Below are positions 17,406 to 26,435 of a DNA stretch of 64,000 nucleotides, piece by piece. The notes beneath the pieces were generated by a model. The model did no database searches, was not told the DNA's origin, and saw only the letters and a list, made by a program, of their open reading frames with translations. The stretch lies in the NCBI GenBank assembly GCA_963792655.1, contig CAWBWU010000011.1, positions 62,001 to 126,000 of the forward strand, written 5' to 3'. Positions within the stretch are counted from its first letter, which is position 1, and every line of letters starts with the position of its first letter. The DNA is from DOZZ01 sp963792655. GTDB taxonomy: Bacteria; Acidobacteriota; Terriglobia; Bryobacterales; Bryobacteraceae. Made by a program: the position numbers and the translations under genes.

Positions 17406-18174
17406 GGCCGGGTCAAAACCCAGGGGCCGTTCGCCGTCACCGCTACGCAATGCTCGAAGTGAGCCGAGTTCGACCCGTCCTTCGCCACTGCGGTCCAACG
17501 ATCTTTCAACACCCGCACATCGGGCTTGCCTGCGTTCACCATGGGCTCGATTGCCAGCACCATGCCTTCCCGCAACCGCGGATTCTCGTTCTTCCGGTCC
17601 ACATAGTTCGGAATCTGCGGCTCTTCGTGCAGCCGCGTCCCAATCCCATGCCCGACATACTCCCGGACGATCGAAAACCCGTTCTTCTCCACGTACTGCT
17701 CCACCGTGGCGCAAATATCGAACAGGCGGTTGCCTTCGCGGCACTTGTCGATCGCCATCTCAAGCGAATCCTGCGTGACCTTCAAGCAGCTTATCCGTCT
17801 GCGCATCCACCGGACCCACCGGCACCGTCACGGCCGAATCCGCGTAAAACCCGTCGAGCGAAACACCCGGTGTCGATCGAGACGATGTCTCCCGCTTTCA
17901 ACACCCGCTGCTGGCTCGGCATGCCGTGCACGATCTCGTTATTCACGGAAGTGCACAACACAAACTTGTACTTCTCGCCCGCCGCCGCTACATAGTAGCC
18001 TTTGAACGCCGGCTTGGCCCCGGCTTCCGCTACCATCCGTTCCGCCGCGACTTCCAGGTCCCAGGTCGAAACGCCTACCGTCACCATCGCGCTGAGCTTG
18101 TGCAGGATCTCGTGCACGAGCAGGCCGGCACGGCGCATCTTTTCGAGATCGGACTGGCTTTTGCGGACAATCAC
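17402..18174 (-). CDS. map: Methionine aminopeptidase type I (frameshifted)
   Basis: Removes the initiator Met from nascent proteins. Start MIVRKSQSDLEKMRRAGLLV; metal and substrate residues are visible in NNEIVHGMP, SIDTG, YADSAVTVPVG (middle frame), VGHGIGTRLHEEPQIPNY, IEPMV and HFEHCVAV. Two indels near 17868 and 17785 place the middle in another frame. Joined length about 257 residues, normal for type I. It overlaps infA by 4 bp, and its ATG follows the adk stop by 2 bp. Confidence 0.94.
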
Positions 18175-18176
18175 AG

Positions 18177-18839
18177 CTAAATCTTTTTGACGTTTACCGG
18201 CAGCAAACCGAGGATTTTTTCGGCGAGCACTGCGGGGGGATCCGTACTGGCATCCAGTTCATACAACACATCCCGGGAAGCCCGGAAAAATTCGATCAAC
18301 GGTCGGGTCTGGCTTTCATATTCATCCAGACGTTCACGCACAACCGATTCGCGATCATCGTCACGAATCACCAGCGCTTCCCCATCCAGATCGCAATGAC
18401 CCGCCCGCTGCGGCGGCTTTGAAACAGAGTTGTAGAGGGATCCGCAGACAGGGCACTGCCGCCGTCCACTAATCCTTGCAATTATTACATTGTAATCCAC
18501 AACGAGGTGAATCACCACCGGCGTCGAATGGATCTGCCGCAAGAGCCCCAGCAATACCTCCGCCTGCTGCTGCGTTCGCGGATATCCATCCAGGATAAAA
18601 CCGTTTAGCGTGTCGGGCTGCCGCAAACGCGTGGCCACCAGATGGTTCACAAGATCGTCCGGAACCAGCAACCCGCCTTTCATCTGCTCTTCAATCGAGC
18701 GGCCCGTTTCCGTCCCGAGCCGGATCTCTTCGCGCAGCATGTCGCCGGTCGAAATCTGCGGGATGCCCAAACGGGACACCAGCAACTTCGACTGCGTTCC
18801 CTTCCCCGATCCCGGGGGCCCAAACAAAACAAGCGCCAT
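18177..18839 (-). CDS. adk: Adenylate kinase
   Basis: Phosphoryl transfer between ATP and AMP. From the Met at 18839 it is 220 residues, the family norm: LFGPPGSGKGTQSKLL (P loop), ISTGDMLREEI, GFILDGYPRTQQQAE. The LID has a zinc-type set CPVC ... C-x2-D. An upstream in-frame ATG at 18914, 8 bp after the secY stop, would add 25 residues with no family similarity and has no ribosome site at proper spacing, so the internal Met is preferred, though this cannot be settled by eye. Confidence 0.94.
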   Translation of the reverse strand: MALVLFGPPGSGKGTQSKLLVSRLGIPQISTGDMLREEIRLGTETGRSIEEQMKGGLLVPDDLVNHLVATRLRQPDTLNGFILDGYPRTQQQAEVLLGLLRQIHSTPVVIHLVVDYNVIIARISGRRQCPVCGSLYNSVSKPPQRAGHCDLDGEALVIRDDDRESVVRERLDEYESQTRPLIEFFRASRDVLYELDASTDPPAVLAEKILGLLPVNVKKI

Positions 18840-18921
18840 GCGATTCGAGGCCTTCGCCGGGGAGAGGGCAGTATCCCGCGCGTCCGTGGAGCGGGTCACT
18901 TCCATCAGCGGCATCCTGCCG

Positions 18922-20320
18922 TCAGACGGAGCTCCTGCGGCCGCGGATTCTTCCGGAGCGCGGGGTGAATCCCTCGTAGTGGCGCATGATCAACTGCGCT
19001 TCAATCTGGTTCACCGTATCCATCGCGACACCCACCACGATCAGCAACGATGTACCGCCGAAGTAGAAATTCACTCCAAGCCGTCGAGTATGAATCGCGG
19101 GAAGTACTGATCGACAAAGCTACCGACCAGCGGCAGATGCTGCAGATGGATTCCCGAGATGATCAGGTCCGGAATCAGGCACAGGATCGCGAGATAGATG
19201 CCGCCGACCACAGTGATCTTGGTCAGAATGGTATTCATATAATCCGCCGTGTTGCGGCCCGGCCGGATGCCCGGAATGAACCCGCCATACTTGCGCATGT
19301 TGTCCGCTGCTTCGTTCGGGTTGAAAATAATCGAAACGTAGAAGAAGCAGAAGAAGATGATGCCCGCCATGAACAGCAGGAAATAAAGCGGCTCGCCGCG
19401 TCCGATGACTCGACAGCAGATTCTCAGCCAGGTGCTGTTCTTGACGAACGGCAAGCTTGCTTGCGCGTCTGCGGAAACGCCAGGATCGACGAAGCAAAGA
19501 TCACCGGAATCACACCGCCCGCGTTCACCTTCAGCGGCATGTGCGTCGACTGCCCACCCATCACCCTGCGGCCCACCACGCGCTTCGCGTACTGCACGGG
19601 AATGCGTCGCTCACCGCGCTCCACCAGCACGATAAACCCGACCACCGCGATCATCATGACCAGCAGCACGAGCAAGGTGAAGAAGTTCCAATCGCCCGTG
19701 ACAAACACCTTTGTATACAGTGTGCCGATCGCGTTCGGAAGACCGATCACGATACCCGCGAAGATGATCAGCGACATGCCGTTACCAATGCCGCGCTCGG
19801 TGATCTGCTCACCCACCCACATGATGAACGCGGTACCGGTCGTCAACGACAGCACGGTCAGGAAGATAAACCCGAAGCCGGGATGCAGAACCACGTTGCC
19901 TTCCATCGACTGCAGACCGGTCGCAATCGCAATCGACTGCATGATCGCCAGACCCACCGTCAGATAACGTGTCCACTGCGTGATCTTGCGCCGGCCCAGT
20001 TCGCCTTCCTTCTGCAACTTCTCGAGCGTCGGAACCACGACCGTCAGCAACTGCAGAATGATCGAGGCCGTGATGTACGGCATGATGCCGAGCGCGAAGA
20101 TAGTAAACCGCCGGACGTTACCGCCGGCAAACGTGTCGAAGAAGCCGAAGATGCCGCCCGCGTTGCGGTTGAAGAAATCCTGCCAGCGCAACAGGTTGAT
20201 GCCTGGCGCGGGGATGAAGCTGCCCAGCCGGTACACCGCCAGCATAGCCAGAGTGAACAACACCCGCTTCCGGAGATCCGGAATGCGGAACACGTTCGCA
20301 AATGCTTCGAAAATCTTCAT
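18922..20320 (-). CDS. secY: Preprotein translocase subunit SecY (frameshifted)
   Basis: Start MKIFEAFANVFRIPDLRKRV with ten expected membrane helices; landmarks ALGIMPYITASIILQLLTV (plug and TM2), QWTRYLTVGLA, NGMSLIIFAGIV, RRIPVQYAKR, and the C-terminal GGTSLLIVVGVAMDTVNQIE and QLIMRHYEGF. The C-terminal loop with PGIRPGRNTADYM is in a second frame. Indels near 19440 and 19078 split it into three frames; joined length about 466 residues. Forms the Sec channel with SecE and SecG. Standard spc-operon place between rplO and adk. Confidence 0.95.
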
Positions 20321-20331
20321 GAATTCAGCAG

Positions 20332-20793
20332 TTATTCTTGGGGAGCCGCTTCGCCGCCAATGACCGTAACGGTACCGCCCGCGGCACGAATTTTATCAGC
20401 CGCAGCCTTGGAAAAGAAGTGCGCTTCGACCGAAATCTTGCGCGTAAGCTCGCCCGTGCCCAGTACTTTCAGCCCTTCATGCAGCTTTTTGATGACGTTG
20501 GCCTTCATCAGCGAATCCGCCGAGAAGGTGTCGCCTTCGAGCTGCTCCAGATGGCCCACGTTCACGATCGCGAACTTCTTCTTGAAGATATTGGTGAAGC
20601 CGCGCTTCGGCAGACGGCGGTGCAGCGGCATCTGGCCGCCTTCAAAACCGCGCATCATGCTGTAGCCCGAGATCGCGCGCTGCCCCTTGCTGCCGCGCGT
20701 TGCGGTCTTGCCCATGCCCGAACCCATGCCGCGCCCGATGCGCTTCTTGGTGTGCTTCTGGCCGGCAGGCGGCCGTAAATTACTCAGATTCAT
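20332..20793 (-). CDS. rplO: 50S ribosomal protein L15
   Basis: 153 residues, intact. MNLSNLRPPAGQKHTKKRIG, RGMGSGMGKTATRGSKGQ and the RGFEGGQMPLHRRLPKRGF motif are diagnostic of L15. It lies 11 bp before secY, as in the spc operon of most bacteria. L15 is a late-assembly protein near the peptidyl-transferase region. Confidence 0.97.
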   Translation of the reverse strand: MNLSNLRPPAGQKHTKKRIGRGMGSGMGKTATRGSKGQRAISGYSMMRGFEGGQMPLHRRLPKRGFTNIFKKKFAIVNVGHLEQLEGDTFSADSLMKANVIKKLHEGLKVLGTGELTRKISVEAHFFSKAAADKIRAAGGTVTVIGGEAAPQE

Positions 20794-20811
20794 CGCTCTA
20801 CTCTCCCGGAC

Positions 20812-21003
20812 CTACTGGACCAGCTTCAACAGGTGCGGCACCTTCAAAACCATGCCGCGAAACCCCGGCGTGTCCGGCCGCTCGACTACCTGATTCAGTT
20901 TGCGCAAGCCCAGACTGCGCACAATCACTTTATGCTTTTCGGGCGTGCAGATGGGGCTGCGCACCAGTTGAATGCGAATTTTGCCTTCAGGGAAATCGGC
21001 CAT
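20812..21003 (-). CDS. rpmD: 50S ribosomal protein L30
   Basis: 63 residues: KIRIQLVRSPICTPEKHKVI followed by LGLRKLNQVVERPDTPGFRG. Start ATG shares one base with the rpsE stop (TAATG), indicating coupled translation. Length matches bacterial L30 (about 58-63). Confidence 0.96.
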   Translation of the reverse strand: MADFPEGKIRIQLVRSPICTPEKHKVIVRSLGLRKLNQVVERPDTPGFRGMVLKVPHLLKLVQ

Positions 21004-21512
21004 TACATCTTCTCCACGGTGATGCCGCGCAATTCCGCGACGCTCGCCTTATCGCGCAATTGTTCGAGCGCATCAATGGTCGCCTTCACCACGTTGTGCG
21101 GATTGTGCGTACCGATCGACTTGGTCAGCACATTCGGAATACCCGCGGCCTGAATCACCGCGCGCACCGGACCACCGGCAATCACGCCGGTTCCAGGCGC
21201 CGCCGGCTTCAACAGCACGATGCCCGCTCCGAACTTTCCCAGCACCTGGTGCGGAATCGTCGACTCGAGCAGATTCACGCGGCGCAAATTCTTCTTCGCC
21301 GCCTCAATGCCCTTGCGGATCGCCGAAGGAACTTCCTTCGCTTTGCCCACCCCGTAACCGACGACTTTGGCTGAAGAATCGCCTACGACGATCAACGCCG
21401 AAAAGCTCATGTTCTTACCGCCCTTGACCACTTTGGTGACGCGGTTGATCGAGACGACTTGCTCTTTCAGGTTGAGCGACTGCGGATCGACGCGCTTGAT
21501 AGGTGTCGGCAT
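21003..21512 (-). CDS. rpsE: 30S ribosomal protein S5
   Basis: 169 residues, intact. LKEQVVSINRVTKVVKGGKN and FSALIVVGDSSAKVVGYGVG are the N-terminal dsRNA-binding-like fold, followed by VPSAIRKGIEAAKKNL and KPAAPGTGVIAGGPVRAV of the C-terminal domain. S5 contributes to mRNA entry and decoding accuracy. Standard place between rplR and rpmD. Confidence 0.97.
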   Translation of the reverse strand: MPTPIKRVDPQSLNLKEQVVSINRVTKVVKGGKNMSFSALIVVGDSSAKVVGYGVGKAKEVPSAIRKGIEAAKKNLRRVNLLESTIPHQVLGKFGAGIVLLKPAAPGTGVIAGGPVRAVIQAAGIPNVLTKSIGTHNPHNVVKATIDALEQLRDKASVAELRGITVEKM

Positions 21513-21514
21513 AT

Positions 21515-21874
21515 TTAGAACTCCAGTCCCGCTTCGCGCGCCGCATCGGCCAGCGCCTTGATCCGGCCGTGATAGAGGAAGCCGCCACGATCGAACACTA
21601 CTTTATTGATGCCCTTCTCTTTGGCCCGCTCGGCGACCTTCGTGCCAATGGCTTTGGCGCCTGCCAGGTTGCCGCCCTTCACATCGACGCCGCCTTCATT
21701 CGAAGATGCCGCTACCAGCGTGTTGCCGGTCGTATCGTCGATCACCTGCGCGTAGATGTGCGCGAGGCTGCGATACACCGCAAGACGCGGCCGCGCCGTA
21801 GTGCCGCGCACGCGCGAGCGGATGCGTTCGTGAATCCGGTTCCGGATTTCGTTTTTTGAGATCTTGGTAAACAT
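21515..21874 (-). CDS. rplR: 50S ribosomal protein L18
   Basis: 119 residues, intact. RIRSRVRGTTARPRLAVYRS, HIYAQVIDDTTGNTLVAASS and the end VFDRGGFLYHGRIKALADAA are L18 hallmarks. Binds 5S rRNA with L5. Two bp before rpsE. Confidence 0.97.
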   Translation of the reverse strand: MFTKISKNEIRNRIHERIRSRVRGTTARPRLAVYRSLAHIYAQVIDDTTGNTLVAASSNEGGVDVKGGNLAGAKAIGTKVAERAKEKGINKVVFDRGGFLYHGRIKALADAAREAGLEF

Positions 21875-21893
21875 CGTTTCAGCCTGTCTCTAA

Positions 21894-22433
21894 TTACTTC
21901 TTACCGGTTGCGCCGGTCTTACCGACCTTCTTGCGCAGCACTTCGCCTGTATAGCGGACGCCCTTGTTCTTGTACGGATCGGGCTTGCGCAGACTGCGCA
22001 TATTCGCCGCCACCTGGCCAAGCAACTGCTTGTCGATCCCGCTCAGAACCAGATGCGTCTGCTTGTCGACCTTCAGGTCGATGCCGTCCGGCAGCAGAAA
22101 CTCGATCGGGTGCGAATAGCCCAGCGTGAAGCTCGCAACACGATCTTTCACATCCACACGGTAACCGATACCCACGATATCGAGCTCGCGCGTAAACCCT
22201 GTCGAAACACCCTGTACGGCATTTGCCGCGAGGGCCCTGGTCAGTCCATGCAAGGCCGCGTATTCGTCGCCGTCACGCAGCACGTCGAGGTTCGCGCCGT
22301 TCTGCTCGATGCGGATCCCTTCCGGCACCGGCACCGACAACTTCCCCTTCGGACCCTGCACTTCCAGATGATCTCCGACCGTAAACTTGACGCCTGAAGG
22401 CATCGGGATCGGCTTTTTTCCGACTCTAGACAT
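21894..22433 (-). CDS. rplF: 50S ribosomal protein L6
   Basis: 179 residues, intact. MSRVGKKPIPMPSGVKFTVG, VQGPKGKLSVPVPEGI and the C-terminal signature RKPDPYKNKGVRYTGEVLRK. Lies at the base of the L7/L12 stalk. Standard spc-operon order between rpsH and rplR. Confidence 0.97.
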   Translation of the reverse strand: MSRVGKKPIPMPSGVKFTVGDHLEVQGPKGKLSVPVPEGIRIEQNGANLDVLRDGDEYAALHGLTRALAANAVQGVSTGFTRELDIVGIGYRVDVKDRVASFTLGYSHPIEFLLPDGIDLKVDKQTHLVLSGIDKQLLGQVAANMRSLRKPDPYKNKGVRYTGEVLRKKVGKTGATGKK

Positions 22434-22463
22434 TTCTCTCTTTGCCCTTTAACCCTTCGCCTG

Positions 22464-22861
22464 CTACCAAACGCGGCAGAGCAGCTCGCCACCGACGCCT
22501 TCTTTGCGCGCGTGGCGGCCCGTCATCACACCCTTGGGCGTGGTCAAGAATATTGATTCCCAGCCCGCCCTGCACGCGCGGGATGTCACCGGAACCGACA
22601 TACGACGCGGCAACCCGGGCGCGACACGCGCTCGATCGCCGTGATGACCGGCGCCTGATCGGGCGAGTACTTCAAGTAGATCTTGATGACCTTCTTGACG
22701 CCTTCTTCGGCCACTTTGTAGTTCAGGATGTAGCCTTCTTCTTTCAAAATGCGCGCAATCTCGATCTTGAGCTTCGAAGCCGGCACATCCACCTTCGGAT
22801 GCCGCGCCTGGATGGCGTTGCGCACCCGCGTCAACATATCGGCAATGGGATCACTTGTCAT
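22464..22861 (-). CDS. rpsH: 30S ribosomal protein S8 (frameshifted)
   Basis: MTSDPIADMLTRVRNAIQAR and LKEEGYILNYKVAEEG start the first frame; YVGSGDIPRVQGGLGINIL and then TTPKGVMTGRHARKEGVGG with ELLCRVW complete the S8 fold in two further frames, ending TAG at 22464. Indels near 22615 and 22535. Joined length about 132 residues, as expected. S8 binds the 16S central domain. Confidence 0.95.
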
Positions 22862-22879
22862 AACTCTGTTCCTCTCCCC

Positions 22880-23065
22880 TTACCAACTGGACTTCGTCAC
22901 GCCCGGTACTTCGCCGTTCAAGGCAAGCTGCCGGAAACACAAACGGCAGATGCCGTACTTACGCAGGTAGCCGCGCGGCCGCCCGCAGCGCCAGCACCGG
23001 TTGCGGTGGCGGCAGGCAAACTTCGGCTTCTTCAGATCTTTCGCGATTTTGGCGGTAGTGGCCAT
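22880..23065 (-). CDS. rpsN: 30S ribosomal protein S14, zinc type
   Basis: 61 residues, the short type Z form: FACRHRNRCWRCGRPRGYLR followed by GICRLCFRQLALNGEVPGVT. Two CxxC pairs (CWRC and CRLC) form the zinc site that the longer C- form lacks. Between rplE and rpsH. Confidence 0.97.
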   Translation of the reverse strand: MATTAKIAKDLKKPKFACRHRNRCWRCGRPRGYLRKYGICRLCFRQLALNGEVPGVTKSSW

Positions 23066-23095
23066 GTCTGTTTACTTTGTCCTCTCGCTAGTAAC

Positions 23096-23639
23096 TTACT
23101 GCCGGAAAGGCATGCCCATTTGCTTGAGCAGGCTCATCCCTTCGGCGTCAGTCTTGGCGGTCGTCGTAATCGAGATATTCATGCCCTTGGTTTTTTCTAC
23201 CTTCGAGTAATCGATCTCAGGGAAAATCAACTGATCCTTCACGCCCATCGTGTAGTTGCCGCGGCCATCGAAGACTCTTCGACGAGACGCCGCGGAAGTC
23301 ACGCACGCGCGGCAGCGCCACATTCAACAGGCGGTCCAGAAATTCGTACATGCGGTCGCCGCGCAACGTCACCATGGTGCCGATCGCCATGCCTTCGCGC
23401 AGCTTGAATGCCGCGATCGATTTCTTGGCTTTGGTCACCACCGGCCGCTGTCCAGCAATGGCGCTGAGCTCGTTCACCGCGCCGTCCATCAGCTTCGCGT
23501 TACCCGTGGCTTCGCCCATGCCGATGTTGATCGAGACCTTCTCGATCTTCGGCACTGCCATGATGTTCTTGTAGCCGTGCTCTTTCTGGAGCGCCGGAAT
23601 CACGTTCTTTACGTAGTGTTCTCTTAGTCTGGCTGCCAT
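23096..23639 (-). CDS. rplE: 50S ribosomal protein L5 (frameshifted)
   Basis: Start MAARLREHYVKNVIPALQKE at 23639; KIEKVSINIGMGEATGNAKL, KAKKSIAAFKLREGMAIGTM and VTLRGDRMYEFLDRLLNVAL identify L5, and the second frame gives GVKDQLIFPEIDYSKVEKTK, NISITTTAKTDAEG and GMPFRQ. One indel near 23275. Length about 181 residues, normal. Binds 5S rRNA and contacts P-site tRNA. Confidence 0.96.
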
Positions 23640-23649
23640 CGTCTTGCCC

Positions 23650-24030
23650 TTACTTCTTGTCGAGCGCTTCGCCGGTCTTGCGCGCCACACGCACGCGCTT
23701 GCCGCCTTCGATCTTCGCGCCCACGCGCGTCGCCACACCACCCGAGGTCAGCATCATCACGTTTGAAACGTGAATCGAACTTTCGCGCTCCGCAATACCG
23801 CCCTTGATCTGCTTGGCCGGGTTCGGGCGCGTATGGCGCTTCGACATCCCGACATGCTCAACCAGCACGCGGCCTTTATCGCGGATCACTTCGAGAACGC
23901 GGCCGGTCTTGCCTTTGTCCTTGCCGGCGATGACTTTCACCATGTCATTCTTCTTGAGCAGAATGCGCTTGGGAACGCCGGCGGCTTTGCTGGCCGTCAT
24001 CTTCTTCGGCGCGTTTTTGAGCTTCGCCAT
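23650..24030 (-). CDS. rplX: 50S ribosomal protein L24
   Basis: 126 residues, intact. The KOW motif is MVKVIAGKDKGKTGRVLEVI; HTRPNPAKQIKGGIAERES and VRVARKTGEALDK are typical. A basic N-terminal extension of about 25 residues (KLKNAPKKMTASKAAGVPKR) makes it longer than the E. coli protein (104). Its ATG directly follows the rplN stop (TAAATG). L24 is an assembly initiator of the large subunit. Confidence 0.96.
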   Translation of the reverse strand: MAKLKNAPKKMTASKAAGVPKRILLKKNDMVKVIAGKDKGKTGRVLEVIRDKGRVLVEHVGMSKRHTRPNPAKQIKGGIAERESSIHVSNVMMLTSGGVATRVGAKIEGGKRVRVARKTGEALDKK

Positions 24031-24399
24031 TTAGATCACCTCCGGAGCAAGCGACACGATTTTCATGAAGCGCTTGTCGCGCAGTTCGCGCGCTACCGGT
24101 CCGAACACGCGCGTGCCCACCGGCTCACCCACTTCGTTGATCAGCACGGCCGCATTCGTATCGAAGCGAATGTAGCTGCCATCGCGGCGGCGGGTCTCTT
24201 TGCGCATGCGCACAATCACGCAGCGCACAACCTTGCCCTTCTTGATCGCCGAATCCGGTGCCGCTTCTTTCACGCTCGCGGTGACTACGTCGCCTAAACC
24301 GGCACGCAGCCCGAGGTCGCCGCCGCGGGGCAGGATACACATCAGCCTGCGCGCGCCGCTGTTATCGGCCACCTCGAGAATTGTTCTCATCCCAATCAT
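24031..24399 (-). CDS. rplN: 50S ribosomal protein L14
   Basis: 122 residues, intact. MIGMRTILEVADNSGARRLM, VRCVIVRMRKETRRRDGSYI and FGPVARELRDKRFMKIVSLA are L14 signatures. Forms an intersubunit bridge. Between rpsQ and rplX. Confidence 0.97.
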   Translation of the reverse strand: MIGMRTILEVADNSGARRLMCILPRGGDLGLRAGLGDVVTASVKEAAPDSAIKKGKVVRCVIVRMRKETRRRDGSYIRFDTNAAVLINEVGEPVGTRVFGPVARELRDKRFMKIVSLAPEVI

Positions 24400-24448
24400 G
24401 CTTGATTCCTCAGACTCGACTCACTCCTGTGCGTTACTCGCACCAGGC

Positions 24449-24775
24449 TTAAACTTTGACGTCCAGATCCTTCGGCTGCGCCGTGATGACGGCCGCGCGG
24501 CGGATCACATCGCCCAATACCCAGCGCTTCAGTTTGCTGATCGGGCGGTGCTCGATGATGCGCACCACGTCGCCCATATTGGCCGTACCATGCTCATCGT
24601 GCGCATAGAACTTCTTGCGCTTGGTCATGATTCGCTTATAGAGCGGATGCGGCACCCGGCGGCTCACCTCGACCACGATGGTCTTGGCCATTTTGGTCGA
24701 TACCACTTCCCCGACCTTCTCGTTCTTATGCGGCTTCGGCTCCTCAGCCGTCGTGCTCTGTTTCGGATCAGCCAT
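24449..24775 (-). CDS. rpsQ: 30S ribosomal protein S17
   Basis: 108 residues, intact. VGEVVSTKMAKTIVVEVSRR, HPLYKRIMTKRKKFYAHDE and GDVVRIIEHRPISKLKRWVL identify S17. Longer than E. coli S17 (84) by a charged N-terminal segment (MADPKQSTTAEEPKPHKNEK). Binds 16S rRNA at the 5' domain. Confidence 0.96.
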   Translation of the reverse strand: MADPKQSTTAEEPKPHKNEKVGEVVSTKMAKTIVVEVSRRVPHPLYKRIMTKRKKFYAHDEHGTANMGDVVRIIEHRPISKLKRWVLGDVIRRAAVITAQPKDLDVKV

Positions 24776-24779
24776 ATGA

Positions 24780-24986
24780 TTACGCCTTGTTCTCCGCAGC
24801 CAGTTCCCGTTCCCGCTGGATGGTCAGGAGCCGCGCTCTTTCTTTTTTCATCACGCGCAGCTTCTTCAGACCCTCGGTCTGGCCCATAGACATCTGGAAC
24901 CGGATCCGGAACAGCTTCTCTTCCATATCGCGAAGCTGGGTGGCGAGCTCGTGTTCGCCCAGGTCTTTCATCTTCGGCTTCTTCAT
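24780..24986 (-). CDS. rpmC: 50S ribosomal protein L29
   Basis: 68 residues. DLGEHELATQLRDMEEKLFR, FQMSMGQTEGLKKLRVMKKE and RARLLTIQRERELA fit the helical L29. Its ATG directly follows the rplP stop and it ends 4 bp before rpsQ. Confidence 0.96.
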   Translation of the reverse strand: MKKPKMKDLGEHELATQLRDMEEKLFRIRFQMSMGQTEGLKKLRVMKKERARLLTIQRERELAAENKA

Positions 24987-25415
24987 TTATTCGGCCTCAA
25001 TCCCCGACTTCTCGCGCACGATAAACTTCGTCCGCATCGGGATCTTGTGCGCCGCCAGGCGAAACGCCTGCTCGGCGATATCCTCGGGCACGCCTTCCAT
25101 CTCGAACAAAATCTTGCCCGGACGGACTACCGCTACCCATTCTTCCGGAGCGCCTTTACCTTTACCCATACGGGTTTCAGCCGGCTTCTTCGTGATCGGC
25201 TTATCGGGGAATACGCGCACCCACACCTTGCCACCGCGCTTGATGAAGCGCGTCATTGCGATACGGGCGGCTTCGATCTGGCGGGCCGTCAACCAGCCGC
25301 AGGTCATCACCTTCAGACCGTAATCGCCAAACGAGATAGACGAACCGCGCCATGCTTTCCCGGTCATGCGTCCGCGCTGTACTTTGCGGAACTTGACCTT
25401 TTTGGGCATCAACAT
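24987..25415 (-). CDS. rplP: 50S ribosomal protein L16
   Basis: 142 residues, intact. MLMPKKVKFRKVQRGRMTGK, SISFGDYGLKVMTCGWLTAR, QIEAARIAMTRFIKRGGKVW and MGKGKGAPEEWVAVVRPGKI are diagnostic. L16 organises the A-site side of the peptidyl-transferase centre. Between rpsC and rpmC. Confidence 0.97.
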   Translation of the reverse strand: MLMPKKVKFRKVQRGRMTGKAWRGSSISFGDYGLKVMTCGWLTARQIEAARIAMTRFIKRGGKVWVRVFPDKPITKKPAETRMGKGKGAPEEWVAVVRPGKILFEMEGVPEDIAEQAFRLAAHKIPMRTKFIVREKSGIEAE

Positions 25416-25438
25416 AACTGAATCTCCCTAAGCCCCTT

Positions 25439-26416
25439 TTATTCCTTGTTCCCGGTTCCCGGCGCTTCGCTCGGAGGCGCGGCAGGCTCGTTCGCTTCCT
25501 GCTTCCAGCTCGGCGTCGTCGGCGACATCACAGGCGGCATCACCGGACCACCGGTGCGCGCCGGACGCGCCAGCTCGCCCGGCTGTGCCTGGGTTGCCGG
25601 ACCTTCACTTGTTACCGGAGCCTGCTGCTGCGCGGGTGCGCCCGAGTACTGGCCACGCTCGCCACCGCGTCCGCCACCATCGGGACGAGGACCACGCGGA
25701 CCACGATCGCGGTCCCGGTCGCCGCGCGGATTGCGATTTTCGCGCCGCGGTTCGGGCTCACTCGACCACGCGCCTTTGCGGCCGCCGCGGTTTTCCAGAA
25801 TTTCGCCCTTGTACAGCCACGCTTTGACGCCAATCACGCCGTAGGTGGTGTTGGCTTCGCTCACACCGTAATCGATATCAGCGCGCAGCGTGTGCAACGG
25901 AAGCTGTCCTTGCAGATACCATTCACTGCGTGCGATTTCAGCGCCGTTCAAACGGCCCGACACACGCACCTTGATGCCCTTGCAGCCAAAGCGCAGCGCC
26001 GAATCGACAGCCTTACGCATCGCACGGCGGAATGCCACGCGCTTTTCAAGCTGCAGCGCAATCGATTCGCTGACTAACTTCGCGTCCAGCTCCGGCTTGT
26101 GCACTTCGACGATGTCGATGAACACTTCGCGCTTGGTCTTCGCCGCGAGATCCGTCTTCAGCTTCTCGATCTCGGCGCCCTTGCGCCCGATGATGATGCC
26201 CGGCCGTGAGGTGCGGATCGTGACCCGCAGCTTGTTGCCGGGACGATCGACTTCGATCGAGCTCACGCCAGCCGACTTCAGCCGCGTCTCAAGGCTCTTG
26301 CGCAGTTCCACGTCTTCCTGCAGCAGCTTCGAGTAGTCGTTCTTCGCAAACCAGCGCGAGCGCCAGGGCTTGGTGACGCCTAACCGGAAGCCGTATGGAT
26401 GTACTTTCTGTCCCAT
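25439..26416 (-). CDS. rpsC: 30S ribosomal protein S3 with long C-terminal tail
   Basis: Start MGQKVHPYGFRLGVTKPWRS at 26416, the conserved S3 beginning; an upstream open frame to 26611 is rplV antisense to its reading and is ignored. The KH domain has RTSRPGIIIGRKGAEIEKL, and the C-terminal domain has GCKGIKVRVSGRLNGAEIAR and LPLHTLRADIDYG. The core ends near residue 222; about 100 further residues are low-complexity, first Arg/Asp/Gly-rich (RGDRDRDRGPRGPRPDGGG) then Pro/Ala-rich. Total 325 residues against 210-240 in most bacteria. The frame is intact through the tail, so it is real. Confidence 0.96.
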   Translation of the reverse strand: MGQKVHPYGFRLGVTKPWRSRWFAKNDYSKLLQEDVELRKSLETRLKSAGVSSIEVDRPGNKLRVTIRTSRPGIIIGRKGAEIEKLKTDLAAKTKREVFIDIVEVHKPELDAKLVSESIALQLEKRVAFRRAMRKAVDSALRFGCKGIKVRVSGRLNGAEIARSEWYLQGQLPLHTLRADIDYGVSEANTTYGVIGVKAWLYKGEILENRGGRKGAWSSEPEPRRENRNPRGDRDRDRGPRGPRPDGGGRGGERGQYSGAPAQQQAPVTSEGPATQAQPGELARPARTGGPVMPPVMSPTTPSWKQEANEPAAPPSEAPGTGNKE

Positions 26417-26435
26417 TGAATCCTTATCCTTCCCG

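Noticed and set aside
18840..18914. 25-residue N-terminal extension of adenylate kinase
   Set aside because: Not similar to the family and lacking a ribosome site at correct distance; the internal Met gives the normal 220-residue length.
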